From Actinopolyspora lacussalsi (GTDB taxonomy: Bacteria > Actinomycetota > Actinomycetes > Mycobacteriales > Pseudonocardiaceae), in NCBI GenBank assembly GCA_030803735.1, contig JAURUC010000001.1, positions 276,501-340,500 on the forward strand: a DNA stretch of 64,000 nt, written 5' to 3'. Positions 35,233-41,903 of the stretch are shown in pieces. The notes under the pieces were generated by a model, which saw only the letters and a list, made by a program, of their open reading frames with translations, was not told the origin of the DNA and did no database searches. How positions within the stretch are numbered: the stretch's first letter is position 1; every line of letters begins with the position of its first letter. Position numbers and translations under genes: made by a program.

Positions 35233-36873
35233 ATGACTTCGGGAACTCGTACCGGGCTGGTCTCTTTCGTGGGGGCGGGCCCCGGTGCGGCCGATCTGAT
35301 GACACTGCGCGCCGCGCGTCGGATCTCCGAGGCGGACATCGTTCTCTGCAGTCCGAGCACGATCTCTCCCGAGGGTGTGCGGGAACACGCACGTGCCGAC
35401 GTGGAGCTGCTCGACACCACCGCGGTCGACGAGCGCGAGGTTCAGGAGATCTACCGCAGGGCGGAGCGGGAACGCCTGCGAGTGGTGCGACTGCACTCCG
35501 GCGACGCCGCGGTCTGGAGTTCGCTGCAGCAGCAGTACGACACCTGCGCGCGCATGGAACTGGAAGTGGAGATGGTTCCGGGAGTGGCCGGCCACACCGC
35601 CGCGGCCGCCGCGGTCGGCAGGGAACTCACCGGTGCGGACCACGAGTATCCCGTCATGGTGGCCAGGCCGGACGGTCGATCCAGTACGCTTCCCGACGCG
35701 GCGAAAGCGCGGGAGTTCGCCGAGAACGGCGTGACCATGGCGCTGTCGGTCTCCGCGTCACGCACCGGTCAACTCGTGGAGCGGTTGCGCGCGGCGGGCT
35801 ACGAGGACGACGTTCCGGTCGTGGTCGCCTACAAGGTCACGTGTTCCGACGAGTTGGTGCTGCGCAGCAGCGTCGGCGAGCTCGAGGGAGTCGTCAAGAA
35901 GCACAGGCTCTGGCGGAACACGCTCTTCCTGGTCGGCGAGGCGCTGCGGCCGCAGGCCACCCGTTCGCGGTCCTACTCCGCCGCGCGGACGCGGGAGCAG
36001 GCGGTGCGGACCGGTCGCTACGGGGAGTCGACTTCGGGACGGCGTGGTGGTTTCGGCGCTCGGTACTCCACCGGGCGGCGGGACACTGATCGGAGTTCGG
36101 GAACTCGCGGTGCTTCGGGTGACGCCGAGGGCGGTGCGGACGGACCGCTTCCGCAGCCCCGTTCGGACGAACAACGTGATGGTGCGCGTGCCGACGCCGA
36201 CGTCGCCTGGTGGGCGGTGCGTGATTGGCAGCAGAACACCAGGGATGCCGTTCGGACCGGTGGTCGCGGTGGAGTTCGGCACTCGGTCGTGACCGAGCAG
36301 CAGTCCACCGAGGGGTTCACGACCCCGGAGGGGGACGTGGCCACCGAACAGGGTGCTGTCGAGTCCGGAACGGGGGAGGACGCCGTGGCGGCGAGGGATG
36401 GCTCCGTCGACTCCGCCCAGGGGGAGGGCCTCGAACCAGCGCACACCGTTGACGACGCGGTCTCCGGGGCGGCGGAGCGCGGAGCGACCGGTCCCGAGGG
36501 GAGTGGGCGCGACGACGCGGAATCCGCACCGGACGGTTCCTCCAGCGGTACCGAACGGGAAACGGCCGAGGAACCGGTCGCGTCCGAGGAGGATCCGCGG
36601 GAACGGTCCAGTGCCGAGAAGGGCGAACAGGCCGAGGAGTCGAGCGCGGCGGAGGCCGTCGACGTCTCGAACCCGAAAACCGCCAAGAACGACTCACGGT
36701 CCGGTACCTCGGCGAAGTCCGGTTCCAAGAGTTCGGCGACCAAGTCCGGCGGTGGCAGGTCGAACGCGGCGAAGAGCGGCACCAAGACCAGGTCGCAGCA
36801 GAAGAGCACGACGAACGGGAACAGGGGCGGTTCGTCGAGTACCGGTTCCGGGAAGCGGCGCGCCGCCGAGTAG
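35233..36873 (+). CDS. Divergent precorrin-4 C11-methyltransferase (CobM-like) with long disordered tail
   Basis: 546 residues. Residues 1 to about 237 form a tetrapyrrole methylase domain (VSFVGAGPGAADLMTLRAA, LHSGDAAVW, MVPGVAGHTAAAAA, LWRNTLFLVGEAL) closest in pattern to Streptomyces CobM. The block that normally reads like VSQTVILTR-x-RTPMP has diverged (YPVMVARPDGRSSTLP). The remaining 309 residues are low-complexity: Arg/Gly/Ser first, a short ordered-looking island VAWWAVRDWQQNTRDAVRTG (about 323-342), an acidic Glu/Ala/Ser stretch, then a basic Lys/Ser/Gly end. A standard CobM lies at 51.7 kb. It may be a second methylase, a scaffold or an inactive paralogue. Confidence 0.85.
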   Translation: MTSGTRTGLVSFVGAGPGAADLMTLRAARRISEADIVLCSPSTISPEGVREHARADVELLDTTAVDEREVQEIYRRAERERLRVVRLHSGDAAVWSSLQQQYDTCARMELEVEMVPGVAGHTAAAAAVGRELTGADHEYPVMVARPDGRSSTLPDAAKAREFAENGVTMALSVSASRTGQLVERLRAAGYEDDVPVVVAYKVTCSDELVLRSSVGELEGVVKKHRLWRNTLFLVGEALRPQATRSRSYSAARTREQAVRTGRYGESTSGRRGGFGARYSTGRRDTDRSSGTRGASGDAEGGADGPLPQPRSDEQRDGARADADVAWWAVRDWQQNTRDAVRTGGRGGVRHSVVTEQQSTEGFTTPEGDVATEQGAVESGTGEDAVAARDGSVDSAQGEGLEPAHTVDDAVSGAAERGATGPEGSGRDDAESAPDGSSSGTERETAEEPVASEEDPRERSSAEKGEQAEESSAAEAVDVSNPKTAKNDSRSGTSAKSGSKSSATKSGGGRSNAAKSGTKTRSQQKSTTNGNRGGSSSTGSGKRRAAE

Positions 36874-36924
36874 GAAGTCACAGCGAGAGACCAACTCAAC
36901 CTCTAGTCGGACGGAGTGTGCGAC

Positions 36925-38133
36925 GTGGCGGTCACGGTTATCGGAATCGACGGTGGACCGTTGCCCGAGGGGGCGGCCGAGGTGCTGAACTCCGCGGAAC
37001 TGATCGTGGGAGCTCCCCCGCACTTGCGGGTGCACGCACCGGAGGGGGTGCGAACGGTCGAGCTCGGTTCGTTCGGGCCCGCCTTGAGCGCGCTTTCCGC
37101 GTTGACCGCCGAGGAAACCGGTGTGGTGCTCGCCTCGGGCGACCCAGGTTTCTTCGGTGCCGTTCGCGCACTGCGCGACAAGGGACTGCGGTGCACGGTG
37201 TTGCCCGCGTTGTCCAGCGTGCAACGACTGCTCGCGGGCATGGGGCGCTCCTGGGAGGACGCCAGCGTGGTCAGCGCGCGCATCGGGGGGCTGCACCGTG
37301 CGCTCAACATCTGTCGTGCGCGTTCGACCGTGGTGGTGCTGACCGGTGGTGACACCGGACCGGCACAACTGGCCTCCGGGTTGCGTGGTTGGCGTCGCAC
37401 GATGATCGTCGGTGAGGACCTCGGGGGGGAGCACGAGCGTGTAACCACGATCGATCCGGACGAGGCGGCGGAGCGCAACTGGTTCGAACCCAACATCGTC
37501 TGCTGCGTGGACGATCCGGACGCCGTTCCCGGACGTAGCTGGCACAGCGGGGGTGAGCCCACGCCTCCGGAGCGGTGGGCCCTTCCGGAGGGCGAGTTCT
37601 CCCATCGGGAGGGGACGGTTACCACCAGCGAGGTTCGTGCGCTCGCGCTGGCGCGACTGGCTCCCCGGCCCGGCAGCCTGGTGTGGGACGTGGGGGCCGG
37701 CTCGGGTTCGGTGGCGGTGGAGTGCGCCAGGATGGGTGCGGCCTGCGTCGCGGTGGAGTCCGATGAGGCCCAGGTCGTGAGGCTGGTCTCCAACGCTGCC
37801 GCTCACGGGGTGGACGTCCGCGTCGAGGAGGGTGCCGCGCCGGCGGTGTTGCGTGGGCTCGCCAAGCCGGATTCGGTTTTCGTCGGGATCGACGACGCGG
37901 AAGTGCTCACCGCCTGCGCTCATGCGGGGGCGCGTCGGGTCGTACTCGCCTCGCACACGTTGGACCGGATCGCGGCGAACAGGGATGTGCTGCGCAACGC
38001 CGGTTACCACGTCGAGGGAGTACAGCTCTTCGCCAACCGGATGGTCACTTCGGAGGAGGACGTTTCGGGATTGGCGGCGGGTGAGCCGGTGGTGCTGCTG
38101 TCCGCTGAGCTTCCCAACGGGGACGCCGTGTGA
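36925..38133 (+). CDS. cobL: Precorrin-6Y C5,15-methyltransferase, Streptomyces-type CobL
   Basis: About 402 residues. The N-terminal CbiE-like methylase (VIGIDGGPLPEGAAEVL, LASGDPGFFGAVRAL) is joined to a CbiT-like class I methylase/decarboxylase (LVWDVGAGSGSVAVECARMG). The VTVIGIDGGPL opening and WALPEGEFSHREGTVTTSE hinge resemble streptomycete CobL rather than the CobL at 52.4 kb. Both cannot easily be needed for one pathway. GTG 36925 has GGAG eight bases upstream and is preferred over GTG 36916, which abuts that sequence. It follows the CobM-like gene by 51 bases and overlaps cobE by four. Confidence 0.88.
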   Translation: MAVTVIGIDGGPLPEGAAEVLNSAELIVGAPPHLRVHAPEGVRTVELGSFGPALSALSALTAEETGVVLASGDPGFFGAVRALRDKGLRCTVLPALSSVQRLLAGMGRSWEDASVVSARIGGLHRALNICRARSTVVVLTGGDTGPAQLASGLRGWRRTMIVGEDLGGEHERVTTIDPDEAAERNWFEPNIVCCVDDPDAVPGRSWHSGGEPTPPERWALPEGEFSHREGTVTTSEVRALALARLAPRPGSLVWDVGAGSGSVAVECARMGAACVAVESDEAQVVRLVSNAAAHGVDVRVEEGAAPAVLRGLAKPDSVFVGIDDAEVLTACAHAGARRVVLASHTLDRIAANRDVLRNAGYHVEGVQLFANRMVTSEEDVSGLAAGEPVVLLSAELPNGDAV

Positions 38134-38615
38134 GTGTCCCCGGAGCTCTGGTGATCGGTATCGGTGCTTCCAGCGGTGTGACCGCTGCCGCCGTGACGGA
38201 AGCACTGTCCGGGCTGGACGAGTGTTTTCCCGGTGGTTCCGTCGTCGTTCGGGCGGTGGCCACGATCGATCGTGCGGCGGAATCGGGGCCGCTGCGTGCC
38301 GGGCTGCGGCGACACTCGCGGCACTGGTCGCTCGCGGCCGAGGGGGAGCTGCCGCTACTGTGCTACTCGGCCGAAGCGCTCGCCGGGACGATCGTCCCCA
38401 ATCCGAGCGATTCCGTCGGGGAACGGGTCGGCACCCCCAGCGTCGCGGAAGCGGCATGTCTGCGTGCCGCCGCCGAGATCGGGGACGGCACGGCTCGGAT
38501 GGTGCTGTCCAAGTTCGTCATCGCCGGTGTCACGCTCGCGGCGGCCAACCCCGCTGGATCTCCGACGGCGCTGCGACCGGTCGTTCCCGGCAGGGTGCTC
38601 CGCTGGTTGCGTTGA
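38130..38615 (+). CDS. cobE: CobE / CbiG C-terminal domain protein
   Basis: 161 residues. The opening VIGIGASSGVTAAAVTEAL and the later GTPSVAEAACLRAA block are characteristic of the CobE/CbiG_C family. CobE is required in the aerobic route of Pseudomonas denitrificans but its step is not settled; in CbiG this domain accompanies lactone opening. The GTG overlaps the preceding cobL stop (GTGA), so it is co-translated with the Streptomyces-type CobL. Confidence 0.88.
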   Translation: MSVPGALVIGIGASSGVTAAAVTEALSGLDECFPGGSVVVRAVATIDRAAESGPLRAGLRRHSRHWSLAAEGELPLLCYSAEALAGTIVPNPSDSVGERVGTPSVAEAACLRAAAEIGDGTARMVLSKFVIAGVTLAAANPAGSPTALRPVVPGRVLRWLR

Positions 38616-38745
38616 TCCTCGCGTGCAGCGGGCTCAGGGGCGGTCACCGTGCTCCCTGTTCGACGCACCGCGTGTCACAGCCGCGCCAAATCGGCTACGC
38701 AAAGTGAGTGATTTGCCGACTATTAGGCCGATTTATCGATAGATC

Positions 38746-38783
38746 TTGACTGTATCGAGTGAAACTACATTACAGTACTGCAA
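38746..38783 (+). promoter_or_regulatory. Promoter with overlapping palindrome downstream of cobE
   Basis: In an AT-rich stretch, TTGACT (38746-38751) and TACAGT (38771-38776) form a -35/-10 pair with 19-base spacing. The -10 lies within the imperfect palindrome TTnCAGTACTGnAA (38770-38783), a possible operator; TATCGATA (38734-38741) precedes the -35. The earlier part of the gap (38616-38730) shows nothing recognisable. Confidence 0.45.
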
Positions 38784-38788
38784 GCTAT

Positions 38789-38836
38789 ATGCGAGAAAGC
38801 TTCGGCTTGCGTGGTTGCCAACAGCCTTACGGGTGA
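38789..38836 (+). CDS. Possible 15-codon leader peptide
   Basis: ATG 38789 opens MRESFGLRGCQQPYG and stops at TGA 38834-38836, twelve bases before the terminator stem. Position and size fit a translational attenuator peptide. There is no good Shine-Dalgarno sequence and codon content gives no clear sensing signal, so this may be chance. Confidence 0.2.
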   Translation: MRESFGLRGCQQPYG

Positions 38837-38848
38837 ACCGACCACGCC

Positions 38849-38889
38849 CACCACCGCACCACTGGGGGTGTGCGGTGGTGTTTTCTTTT
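38849..38889 (+). terminator. Intrinsic terminator with U-run
   Basis: CACCACCGCAC (38849-38859) pairs perfectly with GTGCGGTGGTG (38870-38880) around a ten-base loop, followed at once by TTTTCTTTT. A stem plus U-run of this quality is unusual in such GC-rich DNA. Confidence 0.88.
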
Positions 38890-39097
38890 CCCTGCTGTGT
38901 TTTCGCCGCTCAGCGCCGCGCTTCCGGTTTCTCCGGAGTGTCGCGCCGCGGTTTCCGTGGATCTCTCGAGGATGTGACATTGTCAACAGTTCGTGTGAGC
39001 ACGCTCGTGGAATCTTGTTTCCGTTGCATGGAATCCGGCGTGCCCAGGTCAGATCCGCGTCAAGTGGGTACGACCCGCTGCGCTGGGACGGTATGCC

Positions 39098-39110
39098 TAG
39101 GCTGGGCGTC
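39098..39110 (+). promoter_or_regulatory. Probable -10 for leaderless aminotransferase mRNA
   Basis: TAGGCT (39098-39103) ends seven bases before ATG 39111, and no useful ribosome site precedes that ATG. If correct, the aminotransferase has its own promoter, independent of the terminated leader upstream. Confidence 0.4.
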
Positions 39111-40211
39111 ATGGCACTGGTTGAACGCTCTCTACTCGGCCCCGGGCCGTCGAACACCTATCCGGAGGCCACCGCGGCCCTGGCGGCTCCGCTGCTCGGC
39201 CACCTGGATCCGGACTTCCTGAAGCTGCTCGACGACACCGGGGAGCGGCTGCGGTCGGTCTGGGGGACCCGAAACCTTCGGACGCTTCCGCTTTCCGGTA
39301 CCGGCTCCATCGGCATGGAAGCCGCCTTCGTCAACTTCGTGCGCCCTGGTGACGTGGTCGTAGTGGCCGTCAACGGTCTGTTCGGCGAACGCATGTGCGA
39401 TGTCGCTAGCCGTTACGGAGCGGAGGTCGTGCGTGTCGACCACGAATGGGGAGAGCCAGTGGACGTCCAGCGCGTGCTGGACGCCCATCCCTCCCCGGCG
39501 CTGGTGGCAGCCGTGCACGCCGAGACCTCCACCGGTGTGCGCAGCGATATCGGTCGCCTCGGCGAGGCGTTGCGTTCCCGCGGCGACAACACCCTGCTGT
39601 TGGCGGACTGCGTGACCTCGATCGCCGGTGAACAGATCGACCTCGACGCCTGGAACGTCGACATCGCCTACGCCGGTACGCAGAAATGCCTCGGGGTTCC
39701 CCCGGGGCTCGCGCCGTTCACGGTTTCCGAGCGTGCCTGGCAGCGCAGGATCGAGAACCCCACCACCTGGTATCTGGACCTCGGGCTCATCGGGAACTAC
39801 GTGACCGGAGGCGCCTCCGGCGGACGCGCCTACCACCACACCGCGCCCACCGCGATGGTCGCCTCGCTGCACGCCGCGCTCGGCCGGGTGCTCGACGAGG
39901 GGATGCCCGCGGTCGCCGAGCGCCACCGTGCGGCGGGCGAGGCGCTGCAGCAGGGCCTGCGGCGGATGGGGCTCGAACTGTTCGCTCCGGAGGGCAACAG
40001 GCTGCACCAGTTGACGAGCGTGTGGGTACCCGAAGGGGTGGACTCGGCGGACGTGCGCAAGCAACTGCTGACCGACTACGGCATCGAGATCGGTGCCGGT
40101 GCCGGACCGTTCGCCAACAGCGTCTGGCGTATCGGCCTGATGGGCAACAACGCGCGGCTGGACCGGGTGGAGATGCTGCTCGGTGCGTTGCGCACCGTCC
40201 TCGGTCGGTGA
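39111..40211 (+). CDS. Class V aminotransferase, alanine-glyoxylate/serine-pyruvate type
   Basis: 366 residues. PLP-dependent fold type I. Family features are LLGPGPSNTYPEAT at the start, SGTGSIGMEAAFVN, the SxxG-type phosphate region, and the PLP lysine in YAGTQKCLGVPPGLAPF; HTAPTAMVASLHAAL comes near the end. It would interconvert alanine or serine with glyoxylate, linking photorespiration-like C2 metabolism with glycine. ATG 39111 is preferred over ATG 39093. It interrupts the cobalamin genes and has no evident part in that pathway. Confidence 0.9.
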   Translation: MALVERSLLGPGPSNTYPEATAALAAPLLGHLDPDFLKLLDDTGERLRSVWGTRNLRTLPLSGTGSIGMEAAFVNFVRPGDVVVVAVNGLFGERMCDVASRYGAEVVRVDHEWGEPVDVQRVLDAHPSPALVAAVHAETSTGVRSDIGRLGEALRSRGDNTLLLADCVTSIAGEQIDLDAWNVDIAYAGTQKCLGVPPGLAPFTVSERAWQRRIENPTTWYLDLGLIGNYVTGGASGGRAYHHTAPTAMVASLHAALGRVLDEGMPAVAERHRAAGEALQQGLRRMGLELFAPEGNRLHQLTSVWVPEGVDSADVRKQLLTDYGIEIGAGAGPFANSVWRIGLMGNNARLDRVEMLLGALRTVLGR

Positions 40212-40231
40212 CCTGCCCGGGCTGTCTGTCC

Positions 40232-40282
40232 ACGTGCTCGTGCCCGACCCCGTCACAACGGCGGGGCCGGGCACGAGCACGT
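40232..40282. terminator. Strong hairpin after aminotransferase gene
   Basis: Bases 40232-40252 pair with 40262-40282 with a single mismatch (A40247/C40267) and a nine-base loop, starting 20 bases after the aminotransferase stop. Confidence 0.75.
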
Positions 40283-40333
40283 CCGGAATGTTCCCGGTCG
40301 TGGGATCTCCACGGTGAGCAACCGGTCATCTGC

Positions 40334-40525
40334 GTGGTAGTGCTCGCGGGCGTGTTCTCGGAGCTCGGTATCCCGGTGGCTGGGATCGTCGCGGGTATCG
40401 GGGATCACTTCGAGCTTCTCGGGTATCTGACGCTCGGGGCCTTCATGGCAGTATGGGGAGGCGCCGCGCTCTGGTGGAAGCTGTCCGTTCCCAAGCCGCA
40501 CGAAGCCGTGCGTGCTCACCAGTGA
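40334..40525 (+). CDS. Small hypothetical membrane protein
   Basis: 63 residues from GTG 40334; the exact start is a guess because no clear ribosome site is visible. Two hydrophobic segments, roughly VVVLAGVFSELGIPVAGIVA and LLGYLTLGAFMAVWGGAALW, end in a short polar tail. It occupies the gap between the aminotransferase terminator and cobA. Hydrophobic pattern and position favour a real gene, but codon third positions are less GC-biased than in neighbours. No family was recognised. Confidence 0.4.
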   Translation: MVVLAGVFSELGIPVAGIVAGIGDHFELLGYLTLGAFMAVWGGAALWWKLSVPKPHEAVRAHQ

Positions 40526-40606
40526 CGGATACCAGCGGCAGCGACAGTCTCGAACCGACCCCGCCGATGTCGCCGGGGGTGTGACCCGACAGGAACGACT
40601 ATCCAG

Positions 40607-41842
40607 ATGACCTCGCACAGCCAGCACCACTACTTCGCCGGACTCGATCTGCAGGACAGGCGGGTGGTGGTCGTCGGAGCCGGAACCGTGGCACAGCGCC
40701 GCGTCCCCAGGCTGCTCAAGGCCGGGGCAAGCGTCGTGGTGATATCGCCGGAGGCCACCCCCGCCGTTGATGCCATGGCCGAAGCCGGAGAGCTGGTGTG
40801 GCACCGCAGGCGGTACACCGAGGGAGATCTGGACGGGGCCTGGTACGCGGTGGCCTGCACCTCCAGCGCCGAGGTCAACGAGCGGGTCGTCGCCGAGGCG
40901 GAGCGCGACCGAGTGTTCTGCGTGCGCGCGGACGACGCGAGCGGGGGCACCGCGGTCACCCCCGCCGTCGCGGAACACGACGGCCTGCTGTTCGGAGTGT
41001 TGGCCGGTGGGGATCACCGTAGATCGGCCGTGGTCAAGGAGGCGCTGCTGGAGGCGCTGCGTACCGGGCAGGTCGAAGAGCGTGCCGAACCACCGGAACC
41101 CGGCGTCGCCCTCGTCGGCGGTGGTCCGGGGGATCCCGACCTGATCACGGTTCGTGGTCGCCAGCTGTTGGGGAGGGCCGACGTGGTGATCACCGACCGG
41201 CTCGCGCCGCGTGAACTGCTGGAGGAACTCTCCCCCGACGTCGAGGTGATAGACGCCTCCAAGATCCCTTACGGGCGCGCGGCGAACCAGGAAGTCATCA
41301 ACAAGCTGCTGATCGAACGCGCCACGGCGGGCAACTTCGTGGTGCGGCTGAAGGGCGGCGACCCCTACGTTTACGGACGGGGCTTCGAGGAGCTGCTGGC
41401 CTGCGTCGAGGCAGGGGTGGCGGTGACCGCGGTACCCGGCATAACCAGTGCGTTCGCTGCGCCGGCGATCGGAGACGTGCCGGTGACCCACCGCGGGGTG
41501 GCGCACGAGGTGGTCGTGGTCTCCGGGCACGTGGGGCCGAACGACGAGCAGTCCCTAGTGGACTGGCCCGCCCTCGCCCGGTTGAACGGGACGCTGGTGC
41601 TGATGATGGCCGTCAAACGGATCCGCGAGTTCGCCGACGTGCTGCTCGAACACGGCAGGAGCCCCGAAACGCCGGTCGCGGTGGTCCAGGAAGGCACCAT
41701 GCACACGCAGCGGACGCTGCGGAGCACCCTGCGCGAAGTGGCCGACGACGTCGAGAACTCCGAGGTCAAGCCGCCCGCCGTGATCGTCGTCGGTCCGGTG
41801 GCGGGGCTGGCCCCCGAACGTCGGGCGCTGCCGGTGGCCTGA
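40607..41842 (+). CDS. cobA: Uroporphyrinogen-III C-methyltransferase fused to precorrin-2 dehydrogenase (CysG-like)
   Basis: 411 residues. Residues 1-150 are a Met8/CysG-N type NAD-binding domain (VVVVGAGTVAQRRVPRLLKAGA) that can oxidise precorrin-2 and perhaps chelate iron; residues from about 167 are the SUMT domain (VALVGGGPGDPDLITVRG, RLKGGDPYVYGRG, VPGITSAFAAPA, MMAVKRI). The SUMT half makes precorrin-2, the entry point to both cobalamin and siroheme. M. tuberculosis Rv2847c has the same fusion. Convergent with cobN across a perfect palindrome. Confidence 0.94.
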   Translation: MTSHSQHHYFAGLDLQDRRVVVVGAGTVAQRRVPRLLKAGASVVVISPEATPAVDAMAEAGELVWHRRRYTEGDLDGAWYAVACTSSAEVNERVVAEAERDRVFCVRADDASGGTAVTPAVAEHDGLLFGVLAGGDHRRSAVVKEALLEALRTGQVEERAEPPEPGVALVGGGPGDPDLITVRGRQLLGRADVVITDRLAPRELLEELSPDVEVIDASKIPYGRAANQEVINKLLIERATAGNFVVRLKGGDPYVYGRGFEELLACVEAGVAVTAVPGITSAFAAPAIGDVPVTHRGVAHEVVVVSGHVGPNDEQSLVDWPALARLNGTLVLMMAVKRIREFADVLLEHGRSPETPVAVVQEGTMHTQRTLRSTLREVADDVENSEVKPPAVIVVGPVAGLAPERRALPVA

Positions 41843-41853
41843 TTCCGCCCGAC

Positions 41854-41897
41854 CGCTCGTCGGCGTCGATTTCGCGCGAAATCGACGCCGACGAGCG
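41854..41897. terminator. 44-bp perfect palindrome between cobA and cobN
   Basis: Bases 41854-41875 are exactly complementary to 41876-41897. The core CGATTTCGCGCGAAATCG recurs in related form near 51597. It lies eleven bases after cobA and ends seven bases before the cobN stop, so it can end transcripts from both sides. Confidence 0.78.
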
Positions 41898-41903
41898 TCG
41901 GTG

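Larger units (their letters stand above)
38777..38890 (+). ncRNA. Candidate small RNA or attenuator leader
   Basis: Between a promoter and a textbook terminator lies a segment of about 110 bases with further structure: a UUCG tetraloop hairpin (AAGC/GCTT, 38797-38808) and a nine-bp helix (38809-38817 with 38839-38847, one G-U pair). The 3' strand of that helix resembles the first arm of the terminator, so alternative pairing is possible. No known RNA family was recognised. It is either a free small RNA or a leader regulating the aminotransferase 220 bases downstream. Confidence 0.5.

Noticed and set aside
35233..36873. Frameshifted fusion of cobM with an unrelated gene
   Set aside because: The tail stays in one frame for about 309 codons with typical GC-rich third positions and ends at a normal stop before cobL; low complexity argues for a disordered tail, not a second enzyme.
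38616..38890. tRNA gene or 6C-type RNA in the AT-rich segment after cobE
   Set aside because: No cloverleaf or T-loop sequence, and no paired C-rich loops; the structure fits a leader or small RNA instead.
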